Part shown: piece by piece, positions 1-8,186 of the stretch | How positions within the stretch are numbered: position 1 is the stretch's first letter | Layout: the number at the start of each line of letters is the position of its first letter | Assembly (NCBI RefSeq): GCF_004114425.1 | Contig: NZ_RDQF01000004.1 | Coordinates: 124,001-188,000, forward strand | Origin: Bradyrhizobium vignae | GTDB taxonomy: Bacteria > Pseudomonadota > Alphaproteobacteria > Rhizobiales > Xanthobacteraceae | Direction: 5' to 3' | Length of the DNA stretch: 64,000 nt | The notes under the pieces: generated by a model | Told to the model about the DNA's origin: nothing | What the model saw: the letters and a program-made list of their open reading frames with translations, nothing else | Databases searched by the model: none | Position numbers and translations under genes: made by a program

Positions 1-31
1 CCGCTTCGCACTTTTCCGGATCATGCTTTAG
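1..31. repeat. Partial intergenic palindromic repeat (GATCATGC family)
   Basis: The window opens inside a repeat whose second half reads CACTTTTCCGGATCATGCTT. It matches the right half of the element at 56210-56259. The left half lies outside the window. It overlaps the 3' end of the next gene by a few bases. Confidence 0.6.
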
Positions 32-297
32 AGCCGGCCGCCGCCACGCACCAGCCGCACCACCAGAAGCAGGATGACCGCGCCGATCGCGGAATAAACG
101 ATCTCGGAGACCAGGCCGGTGCCGAGCCGAATGCCGAGCTTCGGAAACAGCAAGCTCGCCACCAGCGCGCCGGCGACGCCGACCACGATGTCGCCGATGA
201 TGCCGAACCCGGCGCCCCGCACCACCTTGCCGGCAAGCCAGCCGGCGACCAGGCCAACGAACAGGATGACGAGCAGGCCTTCGTTCGAAATGTACAT
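28..297 (-). CDS. GlsB/YeaQ/YmgE family stress-response membrane protein
   Basis: An 89-residue, glycine-rich hydrophobic protein with three predicted membrane segments (about residues 8-24, 32-50 and 64-84). The spacing of small residues (GLVAGWLAGKVVRG, then GDIVVGVAGALV) is typical of the transglycosylase-associated GlsB/YeaQ family. Members are small inner-membrane proteins linked to general stress in other bacteria; their biochemical role is not established. The ATG is preceded by GAGAGGGA at a normal distance. It is a single gene, followed by about 90 bp without features before the ABC operon. Confidence 0.85.
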   Translation of the reverse strand: MYISNEGLLVILFVGLVAGWLAGKVVRGAGFGIIGDIVVGVAGALVASLLFPKLGIRLGTGLVSEIVYSAIGAVILLLVVRLVRGGGRL

Positions 298-390
298 AAG
301 TAAGGTCCCTCTCCGTGAACGGAGCCATGGAACGGGAACCGGGATGAATGAGGTGTGAATGCTGTTCGCGGCTCGCCGGTTGGGCGGTGG

Positions 391-1365
391 CTACGCTGCA
401 ACCACCGGCCCTGCCAGCACACACCTTGCCGCTCGTCCTGCCCCCACCTCGACACTCGCAGGCAATTGCTCCAGGCAGCGCGGCTGGGCCACGGCGCAGC
501 GGGGAGCGAAGGAGCAATTGTGCGGCTTCTCGGCGAGCGAGGGTGGCGTGCCGGGGATGGTCTCCAGGCGGGCGCCGCGCTTGGCGCCGTGGATGGTGGA
601 GGCGAGCAGGCCCTTGGCATAGGGATGCACGGGCGAACGCACGATGTCGCGAAGCGTCCCCTGCTCCACGATCTGGCCGGCATACATCACCGCGACGCGA
701 TCGCAGATCTCGATCGCAACACCGATGTCGTGGGTAACGAAGATGACGGACATGCCGAACTCGCGCTGCAGCTCGCGCAGCAGCAGAAGGATCTGGATCT
801 GCACGGTGGCATCGAGCGCGGTGGTCGGCTCGTCGGCCAGCAGGATTTTTGGCCGGCAGGCGAGCGCCAAGGCAATCATCGCGCGCTGGCGCATGCCGCC
901 GGACATTTCATGCGGATAGGTATCGAGCCGCCGCTTGGCGGAGGGAATGCGCACGACCTCGAGCATCTCCAGCGCACGTGCCCTGCCCTCGGCAAAACTC
1001 TTGCCTTCATGGCGCACCACGCTTTCGGCGATCTGCGCGCCGATGGTGTAGACCGGATCGAGCGCGAGCGCGGGCTCCTGGAAGATCATCGAGACGGAGT
1101 GGCCGCGGAAGGACGATAGCTGCTCGTCGTTCATCGCGAGCACGTCCTGTCCCATCACATTGACAGTGCCGGAGATCTGCGTGCGCTTCTTCGGTAATAG
1201 CCGCATCAGCGCACGTAGCGTCACACTCTTGCCCGAACCGGATTCGCCGAGCAGGCCCAGCACCTCGCTATTGCCGAGCGACAGGCTGAGGTCGTTCACG
1301 GCATAGACCGTGCGCTCGCCGGTGAAGCGGATGTTGAGGCCTGAGATCTCGACGAGTTTTGTCAT
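391..1365 (-). CDS. Dpp/Opp-type ABC transporter ATP-binding protein (DppD-like)
   Basis: A 324-residue ATPase subunit of a peptide/nickel-type importer. Walker A is GESGSGKS near residue 40, the signature is MSGGMRQR, and Walker B is [12 protein letters not shown]. The C-terminus has the oligopeptide-transporter extension (HPYAKGLL, then a Cys-containing segment [13 protein letters not shown]), as in DppD/OppD. It is the last gene of the minus-strand operon. Its ATG overlaps the stop codon of the upstream amidase by four bases (ATGA), so translation is probably coupled. It should pair with the second ATPase at 2968-4029 to drive the permeases at 4218-6078. Confidence 0.92.
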   Translation of the reverse strand: MTKLVEISGLNIRFTGERTVYAVNDLSLSLGNSEVLGLLGESGSGKSVTLRALMRLLPKKRTQISGTVNVMGQDVLAMNDEQLSSFRGHSVSMIFQEPALALDPVYTIGAQIAESVVRHEGKSFAEGRARALEMLEVVRIPSAKRRLDTYPHEMSGGMRQRAMIALALACRPKILLADEPTTALDATVQIQILLLLRELQREFGMSVIFVTHDIGVAIEICDRVAVMYAGQIVEQGTLRDIVRSPVHPYAKGLLASTIHGAKRGARLETIPGTPPSLAEKPHNCSFAPRCAVAQPRCLEQLPASVEVGAGRAARCVLAGPVVAA

Positions 1366-2777
1366 GACGGCAGTTTCGGTATCCGGTCGTGATAGTCGGT
1401 GGCGCGCTGGAACGCGGCGCCGATGGTGAGCAGGGTTGCTTCATCGAAGGAGCGGCCGATCAGCTGCATGCCGACCGGCAAGCCGCTTCTGGTGAAGCCG
1501 GAGGGCACGGTGAGCGACGGCAGGCCGAGGAAATTCACCGGGCGGGTGAACAGCGTCAGCCGCTGCAACAGCGCCGGCGCGTTCGGGCCACCACCGACGT
1601 CGCTCTCCTCGATCGTCGGCGCCGGCACCGGGGAGGCCGGGGCGATCACCGCATCGACGCCGGCGGTTGCGGCGTTGTGGGCGGCGAGCGCAGGCCCGCG
1701 CCAGCGCATGGCCTCGAGATAGGTGATGGCGGGAACGGCGAGACCGTTCTGGAGCCGCATCAGGACCTGCGCGCCGTAGTCCTGCGGACGCTCGATCATC
1801 CAGCGCTTGTGGAAGGCGGCAGCTTCGGCGGCGAGCACGAGCTGGCTGGCCGACGACAATTGCCGCTGGTCCGGCAGCTCGACCTTGACGATGTCGGCAC
1901 CTTCGCGCTTGAGCACCGCGATGGTCTCGTCGAGCACGCGCGCGACCTCGCTGTCGAGATCGTCGACGTAGAAAGACGCGGGGACGCCGATCTTGAGACC
2001 CTTCAGCGAGCCTTTCGTCGCCGCGACATAGTCCGACAGCGGCTCGTGGCTGCAGGTCGGATCGGCGGGATCGGGGCCGGCCATCAGCGCCAGCAACAGC
2101 GCGCAGTCCTCGGCGGTGCGGGCGAGCGGGCCAACGGTGTCGAGTGATTGCGACAGCGGCATTGCACCGGCGCGGCTGACGCGGCCCACGGTCGTCTTCA
2201 GACCGGTGACGCCGCAGAAATGCGCGGGCATGCGGATCGAGCCGCCGGTGTCGGAGCCGAGCGCGGCATAGGTCAGCCGCGCGGCGACCGCCGAGCCGGA
2301 GCCCGAAGACGAGCCGCCGGTAATATGCGCGACGTTCCAGGGATTGCGCACCGGGCCGTAATGGGCGTTGTGCCCGGTCGGACCATAGGCGAATTCGGCG
2401 AGGTGCAGCGTGCCGAGGCGGACCTGGCCGGCGTCCTTCAGCCGCTGCAGGGCGGTGGACGTGACGGTCGGCACGAAATCGCGGCGGATCAGGGAGCCGC
2501 AGGTCGAGACGTGGCCCGCGTCATAATACATATCCTTGTGCGCGAGCGGCACGCCGTGCAGCGGACCACGGACATTGCCCTTGGCCAGCTCGCCATCGGC
2601 GGCATCCGCCGCCTTCAGCGCCGCTTCCGCTTCGATCGACATGAAGGCGTTGAGATGCGGCTGCCATTGCGCGATGCGGTGCAGCAGCGCACGCGTGACC
2701 TCATGGGAGGACAGCTGCTTCATCGCGATCGCACGCGCGACCTCGGTAAGCGTCATGAAGGCAGGCTCGGTGCTCAT
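1362..2777 (-). CDS. Amidase-signature family hydrolase (AtzE/GatA-like)
   Basis: A 471-residue cytoplasmic amidase. The Ser-cisSer-Lys triad can be placed at Lys81 (PLAHKD), Ser156 in the GGSSSGSG loop and Ser180 in GSDTGGSIRMP. The 75- and 24-residue spacings match those of fatty acid amide hydrolase. The ATG at 2777 was chosen because it overlaps the stop of the preceding small gene (ATGA) and begins a normal amidase N-terminus; the frame stays open further upstream but that stretch is shadow. The neighbouring AtzG-like protein points to the AtzE-AtzG and GatA-GatC type of two-subunit amidase. The substrate is unknown and is probably what the surrounding ABC transporter imports. Confidence 0.88.
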   Translation of the reverse strand: MSTEPAFMTLTEVARAIAMKQLSSHEVTRALLHRIAQWQPHLNAFMSIEAEAALKAADAADGELAKGNVRGPLHGVPLAHKDMYYDAGHVSTCGSLIRRDFVPTVTSTALQRLKDAGQVRLGTLHLAEFAYGPTGHNAHYGPVRNPWNVAHITGGSSSGSGSAVAARLTYAALGSDTGGSIRMPAHFCGVTGLKTTVGRVSRAGAMPLSQSLDTVGPLARTAEDCALLLALMAGPDPADPTCSHEPLSDYVAATKGSLKGLKIGVPASFYVDDLDSEVARVLDETIAVLKREGADIVKVELPDQRQLSSASQLVLAAEAAAFHKRWMIERPQDYGAQVLMRLQNGLAVPAITYLEAMRWRGPALAAHNAATAGVDAVIAPASPVPAPTIEESDVGGGPNAPALLQRLTLFTRPVNFLGLPSLTVPSGFTRSGLPVGMQLIGRSFDEATLLTIGAAFQRATDYHDRIPKLPS

Positions 2778-2971
2778 TTCGACACCTTCCGCGTCTGCGC
2801 GAGCACATGGCCGGCGGGCTCGAGATCGAATGGCAGCGTGCCGGCGATGGCGGCGAAGCCTTCGAAGGCAGGTCCGATGGCATTGGAGATGCGGGTTGCG
2901 ATCTCGTCGTCCACGGGCACGCCGGCAATTTGCGCGATCGGCTTGATCTCTTTCGGTGTCGGTCTCGTCAT
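2774..2971 (-). CDS. AtzG-like (DUF4089-type) small amidase partner protein
   Basis: A 65-residue protein with one helical domain and the ending FDLEPAGHVLAQ. This resembles the C-terminal EPA-x-V pattern of DUF4089/AtzG proteins. In cyanuric acid degradation AtzG binds the amidase AtzE, much as GatC binds GatA in the aminoacyl-tRNA amidotransferase. The gene starts inside the stop codon of the upstream ATPase gene and ends inside the start codon of the amidase gene, with ATGA at both junctions, so the products are probably made together. The family call rests on pattern, size and context; no alignment was run. Confidence 0.7.
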   Translation of the reverse strand: MTRPTPKEIKPIAQIAGVPVDDEIATRISNAIGPAFEGFAAIAGTLPFDLEPAGHVLAQTRKVSK

Positions 2972-4029
2972 TCGGTCTTCTCCCTGGGCGCGCGGCTATG
3001 GCCTGAACCCGGTATAGCCATGTAGCACGCGGCCTCATGGCCCATATTATCCAGCGCCGTGAGCTTTGGTGTCGCATTTGCGCAGAGCGGCTCCGCAAAC
3101 GGACAACGGGTGTGGAAGCGGCAGCCCGAGGGCGGATCGATCGGATTGGGCGGATCGCCCGTGATCGGCGGCGTCTCGGTGCGCCTATCGGGGTCCGATG
3201 ATGGCATCGCCGCGAGAAGGGCGCGCGTGTAGGGATGCGCCGGCTGATCCCAGACCTGGTCGACCGGGCCGAGCTCGACGACTTCGCCGAGATACATCAC
3301 CAACACGCGGTCAGAGATGTAACGGACGACGTTGAGGTCGTGGCTGATGAAGAGGTAGGTCAGGCCGAACTCGCGCTTGAGGTCGGCCAGCAAATTGAGC
3401 ACCTGCGCTTCGACGGATTTGTCGAGCGCCGAGACGGCTTCGTCCAGGATCACCAGCCGCGGCGACAGCGCCAGTGCGCGGGCGATGTTGACGCGCTGGC
3501 GCTGACCGCCGGAGATTTCGTGCGGATAGCGGTTGGCGAAGTTTTCGGGGCGCAAGCCGACCTTGCCGAGCAGCTCGCGCGCCAGCGCCCGGGCCGTGCC
3601 GTCCGCCATGCCGTGGACCTTGGGGCCGAAGGCGATGGATTCCTCGATTGTCAGGCGCGGATTGAGCGAAGCGTAGGAATCCTGGAACACCATCTGCATG
3701 CCGCGGCGCAGCTCGCGTAAGCTCAACGACTGCCCGACGGTCATCCCGTCATAGATGATGTCGCCGTCATCGCGCGGCATCAGATGCATCAATAGGCGCG
3801 CGGTGGTGGACTTGCCGCAGCCGGACTCGCCGACTATGCCGACGGTTTCGCCCTTGGCGACGGAGAAGGAGACATTGTCGACCGCACGCACGGTGCGCTT
3901 GGCAGCGAACAGCCCGCCGCGCACGGGGAAATGCTTGGTCAGGCCGTTGACCTGGAGCAGCGGCTGCGCGACGCCGCCAACGTCCTCGACCTGCTCCAGC
4001 ATGGCGACGGAGGTGTTGGTTTCGCTCAT
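2968..4029 (-). CDS. Dpp/Opp-type ABC transporter ATP-binding protein (DppF-like)
   Basis: A 353-residue ATPase subunit, the second of the pair in this operon. Walker A is GESGCGKS, the signature is ISGGQRQRVNIARAL, and Walker B is LVILDEAVSALD. Note Ala-Val in place of the usual Pro-Thr/Pro-Val after the Walker B Glu. The C-terminal oligopeptide extension is present (HPYTRALL, then CRFHTRCPFAEPLC). An AAGGA ribosome site precedes the ATG. It is separated from the permease gene upstream by 188 bp that hold a palindromic repeat. It overlaps the AtzG-like gene downstream by four bases. Confidence 0.92.
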   Translation of the reverse strand: MSETNTSVAMLEQVEDVGGVAQPLLQVNGLTKHFPVRGGLFAAKRTVRAVDNVSFSVAKGETVGIVGESGCGKSTTARLLMHLMPRDDGDIIYDGMTVGQSLSLRELRRGMQMVFQDSYASLNPRLTIEESIAFGPKVHGMADGTARALARELLGKVGLRPENFANRYPHEISGGQRQRVNIARALALSPRLVILDEAVSALDKSVEAQVLNLLADLKREFGLTYLFISHDLNVVRYISDRVLVMYLGEVVELGPVDQVWDQPAHPYTRALLAAMPSSDPDRRTETPPITGDPPNPIDPPSGCRFHTRCPFAEPLCANATPKLTALDNMGHEAACYMAIPGSGHSRAPREKTE

Positions 4030-4043
4030 GGCCGTTGTCCTTC

Positions 4044-4171
4044 ACCTCTCCACATCGGGGAGAGGTCGGCGCGCAGCGCCGGGTGAGGGGGCGCGACAAA
4101 CTCGATCGAGCGTAACCCCTCACCTGGATTGCATCTTGCGATGCAATCCGACCCCTCCCTTCGGGAGAGGT
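4044..4171. repeat. Intergenic palindromic repeat (GGGAGAGG family)
   Basis: This mosaic of inverted repeats lies inside the ABC operon. ACCTCTCC (4044-4051) pairs with GGAGAGGT (4059-4066), and a second CCTCCC/GGGAGAGG hairpin closes the element. Related elements occur at 6093-6304 and 44118-44199. It lies in a transcribed gap, so the RNA could fold and affect processing or differential expression. Confidence 0.75.
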
Positions 4172-4217
4172 GTAGCACCTCCAGCACCGCAACTGTGTGC
4201 GTCACTCTCATCATTCG

Positions 4218-5120
4218 CTAATTCCTGATGTCCATGGCGCTGCGCAGGCCATCCGAGAGCAGATTGAAGCAGATCGAGACCGCGAAGATCATCGCACCCG
4301 GCAGGGCTGCGACCCATGGATTGACATAGATCGCGGTGCGCAGCGTGTTCAGCATCAGGCCCCATTCCGGCTCCGGCGGTTTCGTGCCGAGGCCGAGGAA
4401 GGAGAGACCGGCGGCCAAAATCATCGAGACCGAGATCAGGCTCGTCGCATAGACGAAGATCGCGCCCAGCACGTTGCCGAGGATGTGCACGCGCATGATG
4501 GTGAAGGCGCCGGCGCCCGAGGCGCGCGCGGCCTCGACGAAGTCCATGTTGCGCACGCCTGTGGTGACGCTTTCGGCGACGCGCGTGATTTGCGGCACGA
4601 ACACGATGGTCAGCGCCACGATGGAGTTGAGAATGCCGGCCCCGAGCGCACCGGAGATCGCGATCGCCAGCAGCACGGACGGGAAGGCGTAGAACACGTC
4701 CACCGTGCGCATGATCGCGGTGTTGAGCTTGCCGCCGACATAGCCGGCGACGATACCGAGCGAGGTGCCGATGCAGAAGGCCAGAATCACCGGCAGGATG
4801 CCGATCACCAGCGACAACCGCCCGCCATAGATCAGCCGCGCCAGCATGTCGCGGCCGAGTTCGTCGGTGCCGAGCGGATAGCCTGTCGTGCCGATGTGGC
4901 GCAAGCGGCGGATCATCGAGCCTTTGTAGGGGTCTTCGAGACCGAGCCACGGTGCAAGGATCGCGGAGAGGAAGATCAGCAGCAGCACCAGCGCGCAGGC
5001 CATGCTGACCCTATCGCGCATGATGCGCCGTCCGACCGTCGCCCAATAGCCGCGCGCCTTGGTGGCAGGCGCGGCCTGCAGCGCGGCGTCGGCGGTGGCT
5101 GACAAGGGAAGCTCGCTCAT
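4218..5120 (-). CDS. Dpp-type ABC transporter permease (DppC-like)
   Basis: A 300-residue inner-membrane permease with an N-terminal OppC-type segment (one TM helix at about 38-60) and a binding-protein-dependent transport domain with about five more TM helices. The cytoplasmic loop FVEAARASGAGAFTIMRVHI is the EAA motif that docks on the ATPase. Four bases separate it from the DppB-like gene. Together the two permeases should form the channel of the importer. Confidence 0.92.
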   Translation of the reverse strand: MSELPLSATADAALQAAPATKARGYWATVGRRIMRDRVSMACALVLLLIFLSAILAPWLGLEDPYKGSMIRRLRHIGTTGYPLGTDELGRDMLARLIYGGRLSLVIGILPVILAFCIGTSLGIVAGYVGGKLNTAIMRTVDVFYAFPSVLLAIAISGALGAGILNSIVALTIVFVPQITRVAESVTTGVRNMDFVEAARASGAGAFTIMRVHILGNVLGAIFVYATSLISVSMILAAGLSFLGLGTKPPEPEWGLMLNTLRTAIYVNPWVAALPGAMIFAVSICFNLLSDGLRSAMDIRN

Positions 5121-5124
5121 CCCG

Positions 5125-6078
5125 CTAGCCCCGCTTGATGCGCGGGTCGATCGCGGCTTGGGCGATGTCGACCAGCAGGTTGAGGAAGACGAAGAACAGC
5201 GCCAGGATCAGGATCGTGCCCTGCAGCAGCGGCAGGTCGCGCTGGAAGATCGCGGAGTTGAGCAGGAAGCCCGAGCCTGGCCAGGAGAATACGGTCTCGA
5301 TCAGGATCGAGCCGCCGAGCATGTAGCCGAGTTGAAGCCCCATCACCGCGAGCGCGGTGGGCGCGGCGTTCTTGATGACGTGGCGGAACACGCCGGTTTC
5401 GCGCAGGCCCTTGGCCCGCAAGGCTTCGACGAAATCCTGCGAGAGGATGTCGCCGGTCAGCGCACGCACGGTGCGGGTGACGATGCCCATTGGGATCACC
5501 GAGGTCGTGATCGCCGGCAACACCAGATATTTCAGGTGCGCCCAGTCCCAGGCCCAGGAATTGGAGCCGCTGGGGCCGGCGCCGACCGCGGGCAGCCAGT
5601 TCAGCTGGACCGAGAAGATGATGACGAGCAGCATGCCGAGCCAGTAATGCGGCACCGAGACGCCGGCGATGGCAAAGGAGGTCGCGACCTTGTCGATCCA
5701 GGTCTCGCGGAAATAGCCGGCGATCAGGCCGAGCAAAATGCCCATGGTGAAGCCGATGACGGCGGCGGCGATCGCGAGCGTGACGGTGTTGCCGACCGCG
5801 CGCATGACCTCGGCCAGAACCGGGCGCCCGGTCGCGATGGAATTGCCGAGGTCGCCATGAAGGGCACGGAGCAGCCACAGCCCGAACTGCACCGGCAGCG
5901 GGCGGTCGAAGCCGTAGGCGGCGCGCAGCTGCGCGGCGAGCTCCTGCGACGCGTCGGCCGGCAGCACGGCGACCAGCGGATCGCCCGGCGTGATGTGCAC
6001 GAGCAGGAAGCAAACCAGCGCCACGCTGATGACGATGGGGACGACATAGACAATGCGTCTGGCGGTATAGGCGAGCAC
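5125..6078 (-). CDS. Dpp-type ABC transporter permease (DppB-like)
   Basis: A 317-residue inner-membrane permease. The N-terminus (LAYTARRIVYVVPIVISVAL) is typical of DppB/OppB: a positively charged stretch followed by the first TM helix, then about five more helices with an EAA loop (FVEALRAKGLRETGVF). The best start is a GTG at 6078; no in-frame ATG lies at the expected N-terminus. It is followed at four bases by the DppC-like gene. The binding-protein gene lies upstream across a 250-bp gap filled by a palindromic repeat. Confidence 0.9.
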   Translation of the reverse strand: MLAYTARRIVYVVPIVISVALVCFLLVHITPGDPLVAVLPADASQELAAQLRAAYGFDRPLPVQFGLWLLRALHGDLGNSIATGRPVLAEVMRAVGNTVTLAIAAAVIGFTMGILLGLIAGYFRETWIDKVATSFAIAGVSVPHYWLGMLLVIIFSVQLNWLPAVGAGPSGSNSWAWDWAHLKYLVLPAITTSVIPMGIVTRTVRALTGDILSQDFVEALRAKGLRETGVFRHVIKNAAPTALAVMGLQLGYMLGGSILIETVFSWPGSGFLLNSAIFQRDLPLLQGTILILALFFVFLNLLVDIAQAAIDPRIKRG

Positions 6079-6092
6079 TGGTCTTCTTTCTT

Positions 6093-6304
6093 CCTTCTCC
6101 CCTTGCGGGAGAAGGTGGCATAGGCCGCCTCCGGCGGCCGTTTCTTAAGTCGACGCCGAAGCGAAGCTTCGGCTGCGGCGCCGGATGAGGGGTTCTATCC
6201 GCGGATACAGTCGTTACGAACGCGAAAGGGGTGTCCGCGGAAAGAGACCCCTCACCCGGCTTCGCTGTCGCGAAGCCACCCTCTCCCACAAGGGGAGAGG
6301 GTGC
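6093..6304. repeat. Intergenic palindromic repeat mosaic (GGGAGAGG family)
   Basis: The element begins with CCTTCTCC/GGGAGAAGG (6093-6115) and ends with a near-perfect hairpin CCCTCTCC-CACAA-GGGGAGAGGG (6278-6302). Several GAAGC/GCTTC dyads lie between. It is the longest member of this family here and occupies almost the whole gap between the binding-protein and permease genes. Hairpins at this place often let the binding protein be made in excess; that role here is inference. Confidence 0.8.
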
Positions 6305-6328
6305 ACGGAGTACCTTGCTAGCGCCTCA

Positions 6329-7987
6329 CTACTGCATCGACACCAGCGAGAAGTCGATGAACCAGCTCTTCGGCTGCACGACGCCTGTCACTTTCGGGCT
6401 CATCGCGCGCGGGCCGACGTCGTGGGCGACGTAGAGGAAGGCCGCGTCGTCGACGGAGGCCGCGTGCAACTCGGCGAGCGCGGCGTCACGTGCGGCGGGA
6501 TCGAAGGTCTGACGCGCCTTCTTCACCAGCTCGTCGAACTTGGGGTTGTTGATGAAGCCCCAATTGTTCGAGACCGGCGGCGCCATGCCCGATTGCAGGA
6601 AGCGCACCAGCGCGAAGAACGGGTCCATCGCTGCATAGGTCACGTTGGTCGCGTGTGAGCCGTTGGCGCTGGGATCCTTGGCGCCGCGGCGCCAATTGGT
6701 GAACAGCGTATTCCATTCGATGACGTCGAGCTGCACATCGAAATAGCATTCGGCCAGCGCCTGCTGGAGGTACTCGTTCATCGGCAAGGGCTGCATCTGG
6801 CCCGAGCCGGACGCAGACGTCTGCGTCTTCACGGTCAGCTTCTTGTTGGGACCATAGCCGGCCTCCTGCATCAGCTTTTGCGCAGCCGCCTTGTCATACG
6901 TGATCTGGAAGGTGGGATTGCCGCGCCAGGGATGGCCGGGCTCGAAGGTGCCGGTTGCCGGCACCATCAGGCCGGCGAGCAGGCCGTCCCTGAGGCCTTC
7001 GCGATCGACGCAGAGGTTCGCCGCCTTGCGCACGCGGATGTCGTTCCAGGGCGAGCCCTCGACGCGCGAGAACTGCCAGGGCCAGACATGCGGCTGCTCG
7101 TTGGCGTAGAGCTTGAAGCCGCGCTGCTTGAGTTCGGGCAGCGCGTCCGGCGCCGGCGCCTCGACCCAATCGACCTGCCCGGAGAGCAGCGCGGCGGTGC
7201 GCGCATTCGCTTCCGGCATCGGCAAGAGCACCATCTTGTCGATCTTGGGCACGCGCGCCTTGTCCCAATAGTTCGCGTTCTTGACGAGCTCGAGCCGTTC
7301 GCGCGGGGTGAAGCTTGCCATCTTCCACGGGCCGGTGCCCGAGGCGTCCTTGGCGAACGCGGTCCACGCGGCCTGCGACTTCGCCTTGGCATCGGCACCT
7401 TCCGCCTTGTCGTAGAAGGCCTGCCACTTCGCCGGGCTCGCCATGAACAAATTGGTGAGGTTGATCGGCAGGAAGCTGTCGGGCTCCTTGGTGGTGAGCT
7501 CGACCGTCATGTCGTCGATCTTCTTCGCGGAGGCCAACGTCGGCATGCGCGAGGCCGTGACGCCGACCTGGCTGGCGTCGAATTGCGGCGCGTCTTGCTT
7601 CAGCACTTTCTCGACGTTCCACACCACCGCATCCGCGTTGAACGGCGAGCCGTCATGGAAGCTGACGCCGGGGCGCAGCTTGAAGATCCATTTTGTCTTG
7701 TCGGCATCGTCGACCTTCCACTCGGTGGCAAGGCCGGGGATGACCACGCTCGCCTTGTCGGCGGAGGACAGATCCCAGCCGGTCAGCGCGTCATACATGG
7801 TGAGGCCGGTGAAGCGGTTGCCTTCAAAACCCTGATCGGGCTGGCCCAGGGTGCGCGGAATATCGGCAGCGGTCATGCCGATGCGCAGCACAGTTTCCGC
7901 AGCTACCGCGCGTGGCCATGCGGCCGCGCTGCCGAGCGCCAAGAGCGCAATCAGCGCCGCGCGGGTCTTGTTGTTCTTGATAAGCAT
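6329..7987 (-). CDS. Family 5 extracellular solute-binding protein (DppA/OppA-like)
   Basis: A 552-residue periplasmic binding protein and first gene of the ABC operon. A Sec signal peptide (MLIKNNKTRAALIALLALG, cleaved near AVAAE) is followed by the SBP_bac_5 fold with FKLRPGVSFHDGSPFNADAV. The start at 7987 was chosen because GGAAGAGGAC lies just upstream; the frame is open 18 codons further but without a better site. It resembles the divergent binding protein at 8187-9782 along its whole length. Family members bind peptides, nickel, opines or glutathione. The amidase in this operon suggests an amide-bearing ligand. Confidence 0.92.
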   Translation of the reverse strand: MLIKNNKTRAALIALLALGSAAAWPRAVAAETVLRIGMTAADIPRTLGQPDQGFEGNRFTGLTMYDALTGWDLSSADKASVVIPGLATEWKVDDADKTKWIFKLRPGVSFHDGSPFNADAVVWNVEKVLKQDAPQFDASQVGVTASRMPTLASAKKIDDMTVELTTKEPDSFLPINLTNLFMASPAKWQAFYDKAEGADAKAKSQAAWTAFAKDASGTGPWKMASFTPRERLELVKNANYWDKARVPKIDKMVLLPMPEANARTAALLSGQVDWVEAPAPDALPELKQRGFKLYANEQPHVWPWQFSRVEGSPWNDIRVRKAANLCVDREGLRDGLLAGLMVPATGTFEPGHPWRGNPTFQITYDKAAAQKLMQEAGYGPNKKLTVKTQTSASGSGQMQPLPMNEYLQQALAECYFDVQLDVIEWNTLFTNWRRGAKDPSANGSHATNVTYAAMDPFFALVRFLQSGMAPPVSNNWGFINNPKFDELVKKARQTFDPAARDAALAELHAASVDDAAFLYVAHDVGPRAMSPKVTGVVQPKSWFIDFSLVSMQ

Positions 7988-8186
7988 CGCCTCAGTCCTC
8001 TTCCGGCTTTCGATGATTAATTTTGATGCAATCGTATGCAATGGCTATGCCAGGGAGAAACTTATTCTGCAAATTGCCCATGCGGCGACAAGTCCTTGTG
8101 ATGACGCACCGGCGGAAACGGCGCGCTGCCTATTCTGGCATCAAGATTGCACGTTTGGCTTCGACGTCTCCTGGGAGCTTTGGGCC
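7988..8186. promoter_or_regulatory. Divergent promoter region of two binding-protein genes
   Basis: A 199-bp gap between two binding-protein genes transcribed away from each other. It contains AT-richer sequence (for example ATTAATTTTGATGCAATCG near 8015-8033) than the flanking genes. Both promoters must lie here or inside the flanking genes. No sigma-70 box or operator can be assigned with confidence. Confidence 0.45.

Noticed and set aside
5059..6123. Open frame on the plus strand opposite the DppB-like permease
   Set aside because: It is hydrophilic, rich in His/Gln/Arg and antisense to a clear membrane protein.
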